Origin: Bog-113 sp963752695
GTDB taxonomy: Bacteria > Acidobacteriota > Terriglobia > Bryobacterales > Bryobacteraceae
NCBI GenBank assembly: GCA_963752695.1
Contig: CAVVZB010000001.1
Coordinates: 248,001 to 312,000, forward strand
Direction of reading: 5' to 3'
Length of the DNA: 64,000 bases
How positions within the stretch are numbered: the first letter of the stretch is position 1; every line of letters starts with the position of its first letter. The notes beneath the pieces are model-generated. The model was not told the origin of the DNA. It made no database searches and saw only the letters and a list, made by a program, of their open reading frames with translations. A program made the position numbers and the translations under genes. This document shows positions 16,783-25,989 of the stretch, one piece after another.

Positions 16783-18244
16783 TCTGATTATTCACGAAAC
16801 TCAACTCCCGGATAAAGTCTTCGTGGTCGCCCCCGCGCATTTTCACTACTGAAACCGCTTTTCGAACCTTTCCGCCTGCCTCGAAATAGCGGAAGAGCAT
16901 CACGTTGTCCGCAAGATAGCTCACGTCTATAGGTGACTGCATTTGCGGGCCCATCAGTCCAGACTGCGCCAGAGTGAGCAGACAGGTTACACCTTTTTGT
17001 GTGAGGTAACTCAAGAGCTCATGCAGCTGCACGACGAGATGATTCTCACCCGGCATGGCGTTGAGAAAGCCATTGAGACTGTCGATGATTGCGATCTCAA
17101 GATTTTTCTCTTCTACACGCCGCCGGATACCGTGCATGAACTGACCAGGCGATTGTTCGGCTGGGTCGATCTGCTCGATGTGCAGACTTCCCGCGCGATA
17201 GAGCGCGCTCGCTCCTAATCCTAACCGGTCCGCCCGGTAAAGAACCGAGGCTACGGATTCATCGAAACTGTAAATAGCCACACCAGCCCCGTTGCGGGCC
17301 GCTTCCGCAGCGTAGGCGGAGGAGATCGACGATTTACCCGCTCCAGCCGGACCCATCAACAGAGTGCTAGTTCCTCGCCGGATCCCACCGCCCCATAACC
17401 GATCGAGATGAGGAATTCCGCTAGCAATCACGCCAGGCTGAATTTCCTCGCGATGATCAGCGGCGACGAGCCGCGGAAAAATCTCAATCCCGCCCGTTCG
17501 AATAGCGTAATCGTGGTGACCTTCGCGGAATTGCGAGCTACGCAATTTAGTCACCTGGATGCGCCGGCGAATGGAACCGATTTCGCGCTGCATCCTCTCC
17601 ATGCGAATCACACCGTGGGCGAGACTTTGCAATTCCATCGTCCCCGCTTCGGTGGTTCGGTCATCCAACAGAAGCACAGTGCAATCACGATTCGTGAAAT
17701 AGTGCTTCAACGATAGGATCTGACGCCGATAGCGCAGCGCATCCCGGGAAAGCAGCCGGATTTCCGATAGCGAGTCCAGAACCACGCGCTGCGGACGAAG
17801 CCGGTCCAACTCGCTCATCAGGCGCTCCATGGTGTCCTGAAGTTCGATTTCCGATGGGTGAAACGCGGAATACTGATCTTCGGGACGCAACAAATCTTCG
17901 CGCGCCGTGTATTCCAGGAGTTTCACCTTATCCAGCGACCAGTTATGAGATTGCGCTACGCCTTCCAACTCGCGTTGTGACTCGGAAAGCGTCACGTACA
18001 TCACAGCCTCGCCTTGGGCAACACCATCGAGCAGGAACTGCAAACCCAGCGTGGTTTTCCCAGTTCCCGGTTCGCCTTCGAGCAGAAAGAGGTGGCCGCG
18101 CGGAAGACCGCCGTTGAGGATGTGGTCAAGTTCAGGTATGCCGGTCCCGCAGCGGAGCTCCGGAATCGGGGTGATTGGATTGGAGGTGTTCGTCAACCAG
18201 GTTTCTCCCACCTCACCCTTCCCCGCAACTTTAGGTCCGTCCAT
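16664..18244 (-). CDS. KaiC-like double-domain ATPase
   Basis: 526 residues, two RecA/KaiC modules. Module one: G.PELD..L.GGLPRG with Walker A GEPGTGKT at 57-64. Module two: GIPHLDRLWGGGIRRG with Walker A GPAGAGKS at 298-305, and the closing FRGVLTGVP motif of the KaiC/RAD55-like family. Compared by eye with cyanobacterial KaiC, the paired catalytic Glu in module one is Ser-Glu (SE near 88-89), in module two Asp-Glu, and the phosphorylated Ser-Thr pair is Ser-Tyr (S442-Y443). It probably acts as an ATP-driven timing or signalling switch. It is upstream of and overlaps a hybrid kinase gene. kaiA and kaiB are absent here. Confidence 0.9.
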   Translation of the reverse strand: MDGPKVAGKGEVGETWLTNTSNPITPIPELRCGTGIPELDHILNGGLPRGHLFLLEGEPGTGKTTLGLQFLLDGVAQGEAVMYVTLSESQRELEGVAQSHNWSLDKVKLLEYTAREDLLRPEDQYSAFHPSEIELQDTMERLMSELDRLRPQRVVLDSLSEIRLLSRDALRYRRQILSLKHYFTNRDCTVLLLDDRTTEAGTMELQSLAHGVIRMERMQREIGSIRRRIQVTKLRSSQFREGHHDYAIRTGGIEIFPRLVAADHREEIQPGVIASGIPHLDRLWGGGIRRGTSTLLMGPAGAGKSSISSAYAAEAARNGAGVAIYSFDESVASVLYRADRLGLGASALYRAGSLHIEQIDPAEQSPGQFMHGIRRRVEEKNLEIAIIDSLNGFLNAMPGENHLVVQLHELLSYLTQKGVTCLLTLAQSGLMGPQMQSPIDVSYLADNVMLFRYFEAGGKVRKAVSVVKMRGGDHEDFIRELSFVNNQIVVGEALAGFRGVLTGVPTFAGTRAELEDASGTGTTAGD

Positions 18245-18249
18245 AATAG

Positions 18250-18262
18250 GCTATTAGAATTA
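18250..18262 (-). repeat. Second copy of the TAATTCTAATAGC motif
   Basis: On the minus strand this 13-mer ends 5 bp before the KaiC-like ATG, in the 36-bp gap shared with the divergent GT2 gene. Within it, TTAGAATTAGAAT on the plus strand holds two TAGAAT repeats (18255-18260 and 18261-18266) that could act as -10-like boxes for the GT2 gene. See the matching site at 1664-1676. Confidence 0.3.
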
Positions 18263-18280
18263 GAATAAGAGGACGTCGAT

Positions 18281-19885
18281 ATGACGCTTTCTCCAATTTT
18301 CGCAATGTTCGCCAGCAGCTGGAGCCGCGCGCTCACCTTCGACGATACGTTCGCCGGCATTCACCAACTGGCGTGGTTCGACTGGGCGCTCCTGATCCCG
18401 TATTTTTCTATCCTGGCGCTTCTCTCCGTCTATGGATTGCACCGCTACGAGACCATACGCACCTATTTCCGTCATCGCAAGAGCCAGGTTCATATAGCCA
18501 AGCACCGTTTCGAGACACTTCCTCGCGTCACCATTCAGCTGCCCCTTTATAACGAGCGCTATGTGGTGGAGCGGCTGATCGAAGAAGTTACAAAGATGGA
18601 TTATCCGAGGGAGTCGCTGCAGATTCAGGTGTTGGATGATTCCACGGATGAGACGCATCCGTTTGCCGAAGCTCTGGTCAATCGCTATCGCGCGCTTGGG
18701 TTCCCTATCCAGTACCATCATCGGACGAACCGGCACGGGTTCAAAGCAGGCGCATTGCAGGAGGGTCTGGAGACCGCGACGGGCGAATTTATCGCCATTT
18801 TCGACGCGGATTTTGTGCCGCCTCAGGATTTCCTGCTGCGCACCATCCACCACTTTGTGGACCCTCAAGTCGGAGTGGTGCAGACTCGCTGGAGCTATCT
18901 CAATCGCAGTTACAATTTCCTGACGGAAGTGGAAGCCATGATGCTGGATGGCCATTTCATCCTGGAACATGGAGCAAGGTCGCGAGCGGGACTATTTTTC
19001 AATTTCAATGGTACCGCGGGCATTATGCGCAGGACCATGATCGACGACGCGGGTGGATGGCAGCACGATACGCTGACCGAGGACTCCGATCTTAGTTATC
19101 GGGCCCAATTGAAAGGCTGGCGATTTGTGTACATGCCGGGTCTCGATTGCCCGTCGGAACTGCCGGTTGAGATGCATGGCTTCCAGGTGCAGCAATCGCG
19201 CTGGGCCAAGGGACTGACGCAGGTTGCTTTCAAACTTGTCGGCAAGATCTGGAAATCGGAGATCCCGCTACGCACCAAGATCGAGGCCATTCTGCACCTG
19301 ACACCCAACATCACTTATCCGCTGATGATAGTGGTTTCGGCGTTGATGCTGCCGGTGATGATCGTGCGTTTCTACATGGGCGTTTGGCAGATGATGCTGA
19401 TCGACTTCCCGCTAATATTTGCGTCCTTCTGGTCGATCTCGGCGTTCTACGTGATCGCGTACCGCGAGGTGCACCCGAAGACTTGGGGACGTGCATTGTT
19501 GCTGCTCCCGATGCTGATGGCCGTGGGTATCGGTTTGACGTTGATCAATACTCGCGCGGTTCTGGAGGCACTATTCGGAGTGGAGACGAGCTTCGTGCGC
19601 ACTCCGAAGTTCGCCATCGAAGGCACGGCCCCGGCGCGCCGCACCGAAGAGAAGAAATATCGCCGCCGCAGTGGGTGGCTCCCGTGGGCCGAGCTTGCCT
19701 TAGGTACTTACTTTGTCCTGATGGTGATTTTCGCTTTCAGCACTTACAACTTCCTGGCGATCCCGTTTCTGTCGCTATTCGTGGCGGGTTATTACTGGGC
19801 CGGTATCAGCACCTTATATAACGAACATCAAGACCGTTTGCGCTGGATGCGGCAACGCCGCTTAGAGCTTCAGGCTTCCCGGTAA
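18281..19885 (+). CDS. Membrane glycosyltransferase family 2, cellulose-synthase-like
   Basis: 534 residues. Two N-terminal regions of hydrophobicity (span near 37-52), then the GT2 domain with the processive-type D, D, D, QxxRW set: LDDSTDET, FDADFVP, TEDSDLSYR and QQSRWAKG, then four or so C-terminal spans. This matches inverting, polymerising inner-membrane glucosyl- or mannosyltransferases that extrude a beta-glycan. No PilZ domain is visible, so c-di-GMP control as in BcsA is not indicated. AGAGG at 18268-18272 is its ribosome binding site. The threonine dehydratase ATG follows immediately. Confidence 0.9.
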   Translation: MTLSPIFAMFASSWSRALTFDDTFAGIHQLAWFDWALLIPYFSILALLSVYGLHRYETIRTYFRHRKSQVHIAKHRFETLPRVTIQLPLYNERYVVERLIEEVTKMDYPRESLQIQVLDDSTDETHPFAEALVNRYRALGFPIQYHHRTNRHGFKAGALQEGLETATGEFIAIFDADFVPPQDFLLRTIHHFVDPQVGVVQTRWSYLNRSYNFLTEVEAMMLDGHFILEHGARSRAGLFFNFNGTAGIMRRTMIDDAGGWQHDTLTEDSDLSYRAQLKGWRFVYMPGLDCPSELPVEMHGFQVQQSRWAKGLTQVAFKLVGKIWKSEIPLRTKIEAILHLTPNITYPLMIVVSALMLPVMIVRFYMGVWQMMLIDFPLIFASFWSISAFYVIAYREVHPKTWGRALLLLPMLMAVGIGLTLINTRAVLEALFGVETSFVRTPKFAIEGTAPARRTEEKKYRRRSGWLPWAELALGTYFVLMVIFAFSTYNFLAIPFLSLFVAGYYWAGISTLYNEHQDRLRWMRQRRLELQASR

Positions 19886-20839
19886 ATGGATCTGGCCATC
19901 GACGCATCGGAGGTTCGCGCGGCGGCAACGCGCATACGGCCGTTGATCCACCGCACTCCGGTGATGACTTCCACCAGTCTCAATCGCCGTGCGGGCGCTA
20001 AGGTGATCTTGAAGTGTGAAAATCTGCAGCGCGGCGGTTCCTTCAAAATCCGCGGCGCGGCGAATCGGATTCTTATGCTGCCGGATGCCGATTTGCCCCG
20101 GGGCGTGGTGGCTTTCTCCTCCGGCAATCACGCGCAAGCGACAGCTATGGTTGCGAAGCATCGTGGCATTCCCGCCACGATCGTGATGCCCACCGATGCC
20201 CCTGCCGCGAAAGTGGAGGCCACACGCGCACAGGGCGCCCGCATCGTCACCTACGACCGGTTCCGCGAAGATCGCGAGCAGGTTGCTCGCGCCGTGATGC
20301 AAGAAACGGGCGCGACTCTGGTGCCGCCGTTCGACGACCCGCTCATCATGGCGGGACAAGGGACGACGGCGCTGGAACTTATGGAAGAGGCCCCGCCGCT
20401 GGATGCACTGCTGGTTTGCGTGGGGGGCGGCGGTCTCATCTCCGGTTGCGCGACTATCGCGAAAAGTCTGCAGCCCGGAATCCGCGTTTTTGGCGTAGAG
20501 CCGGAGCGCGCCAGCGATGTCTACCAATCCATGGAAGCGGGACAGCGGATCACCATCGAAGCGCCGGATACGATTGCGGACGGACTGCGTACGCTCGCGC
20601 CGGGGAAGCTGACGTTCCCGATCATTCAGCAGTCGGTCGAACGTATTTTATTGGTGAGTGAAGATGAAATCCGAGACGCGATGCGGTTCTTGCTGTTGCG
20701 GATGAAACTGCTGGTGGAACCGAGCGGAGCAGTGGGAGTAGCGGCTTTATTGGGCGGCAAGCTTCCGCCGGAGATTCAGACCGTGGGGGTCGTAATTTCC
20801 GGCGGCAATGTGGATCTTGACTTTCTAAGAACGCTTTAG
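19886..20839 (+). CDS. Threonine/serine dehydratase (PLP fold-type II)
   Basis: 317 residues, the length of catabolic or short threonine dehydratases without a regulatory ACT domain. The PLP lysine is in GGSFKIRGA, the substrate loop SSGNHAQA follows, and the phosphate-binding glycine loop is VGGGGLISG. It deaminates threonine to 2-oxobutanoate, or serine to pyruvate, possibly also acting as a serine racemase, which shares this fold and size. Lack of ACT domain implies no isoleucine feedback. The ATG directly abuts the GT2 stop. Convergent 4-bp overlap with the PEP-CTERM gene. Confidence 0.9.
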   Translation: MDLAIDASEVRAAATRIRPLIHRTPVMTSTSLNRRAGAKVILKCENLQRGGSFKIRGAANRILMLPDADLPRGVVAFSSGNHAQATAMVAKHRGIPATIVMPTDAPAAKVEATRAQGARIVTYDRFREDREQVARAVMQETGATLVPPFDDPLIMAGQGTTALELMEEAPPLDALLVCVGGGGLISGCATIAKSLQPGIRVFGVEPERASDVYQSMEAGQRITIEAPDTIADGLRTLAPGKLTFPIIQQSVERILLVSEDEIRDAMRFLLLRMKLLVEPSGAVGVAALLGGKLPPEIQTVGVVISGGNVDLDFLRTL

Positions 20840-21546
20840 CGCTTGGCCGCTGTCGCTGGGATGCGATTGGCGAGCGTCTTCTTTCCGGCGACAGCGATGG
20901 CGATTAGACCGAATCCAAGTAACAAAACCGAGGAGGGTTCCGGGGTCGGCACGATGAACTCCTGGACCTGCCCCTCGCCGGAATAAGCCGCCTGCGTGTT
21001 AGTCAGGATATTGAATTTGGCGGGGTTGATGCTGATGTAGTTCTTTTCCGCGGCATAGAGCCACTGATTCGAACTTGGCGTTGGCGGCTTCACGCCCGTG
21101 TTGTGGGAGTTGGGGTTGAACAAGTCCCAAAGCGTATCCTGGATGTCGCCGTTGGCGGAGTAGCCGGAAGTTCCGGGCGCGGAGAACTGCGTGGTCAACC
21201 AGGCGGCCATCTCATAAAGTTGCGCTCCGCTGTAAGTGGCTGTTGCCGTCGGAGACGTGCTCAGTGTGTTCGATATGCCGGAGTACCGCGTATTGGCGAG
21301 GTTAGTCGAACCGAGATTCGTGAGATTGGCAGTCCATTGTTGACCATTGCTCACTTGGTTTGCAAAGTCATCGCAGTAAATCGTTGTACTTACTCCATTG
21401 ACCGTTGCCGTATACGGACTAATGTAATAACCTGAGGCATCCGTTTGACCGTTCGCGCCGGTAAACTGGACGCTGAGTGTGTCGGCAGACAGCTGGTGGC
21501 ACACTGCAATGGAAGCGATAAAGAGCGTAGAAGCAAGTCTATTCAT
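20836..21546 (-). CDS. PEP-CTERM sorting-domain exported protein
   Basis: 236 residues. N-terminal signal peptide (about 1-21, ending ...CHQLSAD). The middle is Ser/Thr/Asn/Gly/Tyr-rich with few charged residues. The C-terminus has the exosortase signal: TPEPSSVLL, a hydrophobic span and a KKTLANR basic tail. Such proteins are cleaved by an exosortase and associate with the cell surface or extracellular matrix, usually in organisms making exopolysaccharide. The exosortase is not in the window. The body matches no domain I can name. Confidence 0.83.
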   Translation of the reverse strand: MNRLASTLFIASIAVCHQLSADTLSVQFTGANGQTDASGYYISPYTATVNGVSTTIYCDDFANQVSNGQQWTANLTNLGSTNLANTRYSGISNTLSTSPTATATYSGAQLYEMAAWLTTQFSAPGTSGYSANGDIQDTLWDLFNPNSHNTGVKPPTPSSNQWLYAAEKNYISINPAKFNILTNTQAAYSGEGQVQEFIVPTPEPSSVLLLGFGLIAIAVAGKKTLANRIPATAAKR

Positions 21547-21579
21547 GGCGGCTAATTGTTTCCTTGAACTTATTGGAGT

Positions 21580-21598
21580 GCCGCTGTAACAGAGCGGC
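21580..21598 (-). other. Small hairpin in the leader of the PEP-CTERM gene
   Basis: GCCGCT (21580-21585) and AGCGGC (21593-21598) form a 6-bp inverted repeat around a 7-nt loop, about 35 bp before the PEP-CTERM start. The rest of the 177-bp gap (21547-21723) shows no gene or clear promoter. Confidence 0.3.
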
Positions 21599-21723
21599 TG
21601 TCTAAGTCCAAGTTACAGCCCGAAAGGGTTGGTAGCAATAGGTTGGGAGCGTTTGCCACTCATGTCTGTACTGCAAACTTTTGGACTATGCGAAAGCGTG
21701 TTTCAAGGCCGAATAACGAATGC

Positions 21724-22854
21724 TTAATCGATATAAATGCGTTCTACGCGAGGCTTAATTCCGCATAAAACGTTATAGGAGATCGTGCCGGCAACGCGTG
21801 CGATCTCCTGCGCGTTTTGCGAGACATCGCCTTCCTGGCCAATCAGCGTCACATCGTCGCCCGGGTGCAAGAGTGGCGAGTCGGTGATGTCGATAGTAGT
21901 CAAATCCATGGACACAGTCCCAAGAATGGGTGCGAACTTTCCGCCCGCAATGACTCGGCCGCGATTGGAGAGGCGGTGCGGGATGCCGTCCGCATAGCCT
22001 GCTCCCAGAATCGCGAGGCGGGTTGGACGATGTGTACGGGCCGTGCCGCCATAACCCACCAGGCTATCTGCGGGAATGTCCTTGACCATGACGATCTTGA
22101 CCTTCCAACTCAGCGCGGGGTGAACCTCGATCGCTTGTAGAGGCGCGATGCCGCGTGCTGGAGACACATAGCCGTAGAGGGCGTGACCAGGCCGTACGAT
22201 GGCGCGCCAGGCATCGGGGCGCGCATACGCGATGGCGTTGGTACTGGAAAGATGCAGATAGTCCGGCCGTACTCCCAGGTGGAACAATTCCTGCGTTAGC
22301 CGTTCGAAAGTCGCGATCTGATCGCTGGTCTGCGCGGTCAGGAAATCGCTTGCCGAAGCAAAGTGCGTGAGAATTCCTTCGCAACGGCTGGAGCGCAAAG
22401 CCCGGATGGCTTGAGCAATTTCACCGGGTTCTTCGCGCGTCCCCAGGCGCGCCATCCCGGTATCCAGCTTGAGATGAAAGTTTAGAACTTTTCCGGCGCC
22501 CTGGGCGGCTTCATCGAAGCTGCGGATATCGCGTATGGAGTGTGCGACTGGAGTCAGATCGAACGCAGCCGCCAGCGCCCAGTCCCGATCCAAGAGCCCT
22601 GCCATCACCAGGATGCGCGCATCGCAGCCCGCGTCTCTCAATGCCACACCCTCGGAAACCGTGCTGACGGCGAGCCATCGCGCGCCACACCGGGCAAGGA
22701 TGCGAGATACCTCAATCATGCCGTGGCCGTAAGCGTCCGCCTTAACCACGCCCATGACCTGGACCTCGGGTCCGACGGCGCGTTGAATCGCCGCGAAATT
22801 GGCAGCGATGCGGCTGCGCGAAATTTCGACGTAGCAGCGGGCCGGACTGGTCAC
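21724..22854 (-). CDS. alr: Alanine racemase
   Basis: 376 residues starting at GTG 22854. The frame stays open to 22914, but homology begins at RCYVEISRSRIAANF, and the GTG shares GTGA with the upstream glycosyltransferase stop, the joining seen throughout this cluster. PLP lysine is in VVKADAYGHG, the catalytic Tyr is in VGYGGTART, and GTVSMD precedes the C-terminal beta domain. It makes D-alanine for peptidoglycan. Being the last gene of a glycosyltransferase operon is unusual and suggests co-expression of wall precursor and surface glycan synthesis. Confidence 0.93.
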   Translation of the reverse strand: MTSPARCYVEISRSRIAANFAAIQRAVGPEVQVMGVVKADAYGHGMIEVSRILARCGARWLAVSTVSEGVALRDAGCDARILVMAGLLDRDWALAAAFDLTPVAHSIRDIRSFDEAAQGAGKVLNFHLKLDTGMARLGTREEPGEIAQAIRALRSSRCEGILTHFASASDFLTAQTSDQIATFERLTQELFHLGVRPDYLHLSSTNAIAYARPDAWRAIVRPGHALYGYVSPARGIAPLQAIEVHPALSWKVKIVMVKDIPADSLVGYGGTARTHRPTRLAILGAGYADGIPHRLSNRGRVIAGGKFAPILGTVSMDLTTIDITDSPLLHPGDDVTLIGQEGDVSQNAQEIARVAGTISYNVLCGIKPRVERIYID

Positions 22855-23942
22855 GATTTTGAGGGGTGCAGTTCTTCGAACAGCCGTTCGTACTGGGTCG
22901 TCACCGCTTCCCAATCATAACGCTCGCGAACCCGTTGCCGCGCGCGCTCGCGATATCCGGCACGCTCCGCCTGTGGCAGATCGAGCGCCAGTCGCATGGC
23001 CCGCAACAGGCCCGGAAAGTCGTCGAAGGGGATTCCGCAGTTTCCACAAACCTCGGCGTTTTCCGGAGTGTTGCGATAGATGACGAGCGCGCCGCGGCCC
23101 ATCTGTTCAATCAGGGCGGGATGTGTTCCCCCAACCTCGGTGGCCTGGATATAAGCGAAACAATGCGACCCAAGCTCGCGATACTCGATGCCATAGACCG
23201 CGCCTGGCATCACGATGCGAGAGTTGGTGGTGGCGCGCACGGCTCGAATATATTCCTGGGCATGCGGTGCGTCGCCGATCAAGGCGAGTTTCATGCCGGT
23301 ATTGAGCTGTTCGAATGTCTCGCGCACCCCGAGCGGATGATTCTCGGGCTCAAAGCGGCTCACGTACAAGAAGTAACGTTGGGGTTCAAGCCCAAGGCGA
23401 TCGCAAGCGGCATGCGTGTGCTCAGAACGCGTGTCCGCGCCGTAAGCGATGAATGTGGACTGCTTGCCGTAGCGCTCCAGATAATAATCCTGGATCACCT
23501 GAGCGTCGGCGACTACGCGGTTCGGGAGCACCGTAGCCAGATATTCGGAGCCGAGATACCAGAGCTTGGCAAACCGATTCCATTTGCGGCGCTTGCGTTC
23601 GATCCCATCTACGTTCAAGGCCACTGGGATGCCACGTAGCCTCGGAAGTATCGTTAAAACCGCGTTCGCGGCGTTGCAGTAGAGCGCCACATCACAACGC
23701 TGGCCCATGAGCCAGATCGTAGAGACGCAAGTATGAGCGAGCGTGTCCAGGTACTTGTGGCGAAGGGTCGGCAGCCATCTCAGATGGACCCCCCGATATT
23801 CCGTCGCGCTCCAGCGTTGGCGGCAGTAGACCGTTACGTCGTGCCCTCGAGCAGCCAGACGGACGGACAGTTCCTCCGCGAACGTCTCAAAACCACCGTA
23901 GTTAGCGGGAATGCCGCGGGTGCCCAGAACAGCGATCCGCAC
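22851..23942 (-). CDS. Glycosyltransferase with DUF1972-type N-terminus (rhamnosyltransferase-like GT4)
   Basis: 363 residues. The N-terminus reads IAVLGTRGIPANYGGFETFA, the clear mark of the DUF1972 class that includes beta-1,4-rhamnosyltransferases, followed by a GT4 C-terminal domain (YVSRFEPENHPLG, EVGGTHPALIEQMGRG). GTG start at 23942 overlaps the upstream TAG by one base (TAGTG), and its TGA shares GTGA with alr. Cytoplasmic. The acceptor sugar cannot be told from sequence. Confidence 0.88.
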   Translation of the reverse strand: MRIAVLGTRGIPANYGGFETFAEELSVRLAARGHDVTVYCRQRWSATEYRGVHLRWLPTLRHKYLDTLAHTCVSTIWLMGQRCDVALYCNAANAVLTILPRLRGIPVALNVDGIERKRRKWNRFAKLWYLGSEYLATVLPNRVVADAQVIQDYYLERYGKQSTFIAYGADTRSEHTHAACDRLGLEPQRYFLYVSRFEPENHPLGVRETFEQLNTGMKLALIGDAPHAQEYIRAVRATTNSRIVMPGAVYGIEYRELGSHCFAYIQATEVGGTHPALIEQMGRGALVIYRNTPENAEVCGNCGIPFDDFPGLLRAMRLALDLPQAERAGYRERARQRVRERYDWEAVTTQYERLFEELHPSKS

Positions 23943-24991
23943 TACCGGCGGGCCGCGGGCGAGCGTGTAGTCGACGGGGCAAACTTCTTTGGCGCTGGTT
24001 TGGCAACAGGCTGAAAGTTGAACCAGCTCGCCATGTAATCGTCATCCACGCGTTGGCGTTGCATGATGATCTGCCGTTTGGCGACAATGCGATTCCAATT
24101 GCGCGCCACAAACCAGAAGCCCTTGAGCGAGCTCTGTTCGCGCACCAGGCAGCAACTCAGAACCACAAGGTCACGCGCGGTGATGGAGAACCAGTGCTTC
24201 CGATATACATCCCAGGTGATGTTCTTGATGCGCAATAGGAAGCGATTCTTCACCGAGTGCATGTTGATTTCGGCGGGCAACGCTCGCCGGTTCCCGGGCA
24301 ACACTTTTCTCACGTGATAGCCACGTGCGTAAGGCGCGTACAGGCAGCGCCAGCCCATCAATTGCGCACGCCAGGCGACGTCAGCATCCTCGCGGTAGAC
24401 GAAGAAGTCGTTATCGAAGAACTCCCCGTCGATGGCGATGTCGTCGATCATTTTTCGACGATAGAGCGCGGCGGCGGCGGTCGCTCCGAAAACGTACTCA
24501 TATTGCCGGTAATGCCCGTTATCCACCTGCAGGCTTCCCCGGTCCAGGTGGCGCAGGTTCGGCGTGAAGTAGATTCCGGTGGAATCGACGACGGGTTTCT
24601 CCGGGAAGTCAAACCCGTCTGACATGGTCAGCAGCTTGCCGCAAACCGTGCCGACGCGGGGATCTAGCCCGCCAGCGTGAACCAGTGCTTCAATAAAGTC
24701 GGGAAGCAGGAGGACGTCGGGATTCAGCGTAAGAATCCATTCGCCGTTTGACAAGGCGATCGCCTGATTCTGCGCCGCGGCGAAGCCAATATTTTCGTCG
24801 TTGTAGATGATCCGGACGCGGTCTTCAAAGGGCTCCAGAATGTCGACCGTGCCGTCCTGGGAGCAGTTATCAATCACGATCACTTCGCGCATCAGATAGC
24901 GCTGATCGAGAACGGACTCCAAGCAGCGTTTGATAAAACGTCCGCTGTTATAAGTGACAATCGTTACGGAAACCAGTCCGTTAACGGGCAT
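23942..24991 (-). CDS. Glycosyltransferase family 2
   Basis: 349 residues. GT-A domain begins VSVTIVTYNSGRFIKRCLESV, with the nucleotide-sugar Asp region VIDNCSQDGT, the DxD-like TLNPDVLLLPDF, and YREDADVAWRAQLMGW, the pattern of inverting rhamnosyl-type GT2 enzymes. The C-terminal part is basic and helical, probably membrane-associated. It is separated from the next upstream GT2 by 86 bp as read, but that gap becomes an 11-bp overlap if a frameshift in the upstream gene is corrected. Confidence 0.88.
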   Translation of the reverse strand: MPVNGLVSVTIVTYNSGRFIKRCLESVLDQRYLMREVIVIDNCSQDGTVDILEPFEDRVRIIYNDENIGFAAAQNQAIALSNGEWILTLNPDVLLLPDFIEALVHAGGLDPRVGTVCGKLLTMSDGFDFPEKPVVDSTGIYFTPNLRHLDRGSLQVDNGHYRQYEYVFGATAAAALYRRKMIDDIAIDGEFFDNDFFVYREDADVAWRAQLMGWRCLYAPYARGYHVRKVLPGNRRALPAEINMHSVKNRFLLRIKNITWDVYRKHWFSITARDLVVLSCCLVREQSSLKGFWFVARNWNRIVAKRQIIMQRQRVDDDYMASWFNFQPVAKPAPKKFAPSTTRSPAARR

Positions 24992-25077
24992 GCATTCGAA
25001 CCTGACCAGCTCGTTTCACGTTTTCAGGCTTCCATTCCCTATCAATCATGGTACTCATGCGAGCCGCTCGCCGGGTT

Positions 25078-25989
25078 TCAGCGACACGGGTCCACATGGA
25101 GCGAAACGCGAGTGCAATGACAACGCCAAAACTTCGCATCGCCTGCACACTGCCCGCAGCCTGCCAACAGGCTGCGCAAAACGGAGCCCGTTGCGACTCC
25201 CAAGCATGTAACCAGTCTGCCCCCCGGCGTAAAGTGCAAGATCGAGTAGCGCAGTAAACTACGATACCAATACTCGGTTCGGGTACCGGAACGGATATGA
25301 GCTATTGAGTGCGCCCCGTGGTGGACGGCGGTAGCGGCGGGCTCGTAAAAGATCTGGAATCCGGCGTTGCTCATTCGTTTACAGAAATCGACATCTTCGA
25401 ACCAAAGCGGGTAGAACCCTTCGTCCATACCGCCGATTTGCTCCCAGGCCCTGCGGCTAAAAAGCAGGAACGCACCGGCAGGCTGCTCCACCTGCGCCGG
25501 TTGGTCCAAACGTTTATCCAAGCAACGGTAATACCAATTCACCGGATTTCCAGGCCAAAGCCGGTTGATCAGCAAAGACTCGAAAATAAAGACTAGCGGG
25601 GTGGGAAAGCGGCGGATATTGAACCCGGTTTGCGGGCTGCCATCAAGGGAAATCAACCGGCCCGCGACGGCTCCAATTTCCCGGTTTGCACAACGGGCTA
25701 CCATCGCGTCGATCCCAGTATTCAATTTCGCATCAGGGTTTAGAAGCAGCACGAAGGGCGCGGTTGTGGCTCGTACCCCTTGGTTTACCGCGGCAGCGAA
25801 GCCGCGATTTTCGCGATTGGCAATGACGCGAAATCCCAGGCCCTCGGCGATCGCGACTGTCGCATCGGAAGAAGCGTTGTCGATCACTATCACCTCGGCG
25901 CCGGTTTGACGGGTCGACTCCAGGCACGACCCGATAAAAGCGCCGGAGTTATAGGTGACGACGACGATTGCCGCTGGACAATGGGTCAT
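25078..25989 (-). CDS. Glycosyltransferase family 2, apparently frameshifted near its 3' end
   Basis: 303 residues from ATG 25989, which shares ATGA with the upstream GT2 stop. GT-A features: IVVVTYNSGAFIGSCLEST, LLLNPDAKL and WFEDVDFCKRMSNAG. After about residue 276 (SVLRSLLA) the sequence turns Cys-rich and unlike the family. Dropping one base near 25161 instead gives a helical tail (RSFGVVIALAFRSMWTRV..., about 60 residues) ending at TAA 24981, which would overlap the downstream GT2 start at 24991. So the intact gene is probably 24981-25989. Function: sugar transfer in the same pathway as its neighbours. Confidence 0.82.
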   Translation of the reverse strand: MTHCPAAIVVVTYNSGAFIGSCLESTRQTGAEVIVIDNASSDATVAIAEGLGFRVIANRENRGFAAAVNQGVRATTAPFVLLLNPDAKLNTGIDAMVARCANREIGAVAGRLISLDGSPQTGFNIRRFPTPLVFIFESLLINRLWPGNPVNWYYRCLDKRLDQPAQVEQPAGAFLLFSRRAWEQIGGMDEGFYPLWFEDVDFCKRMSNAGFQIFYEPAATAVHHGAHSIAHIRSGTRTEYWYRSLLRYSILHFTPGGRLVTCLGVATGSVLRSLLAGCGQCAGDAKFWRCHCTRVSLHVDPCR

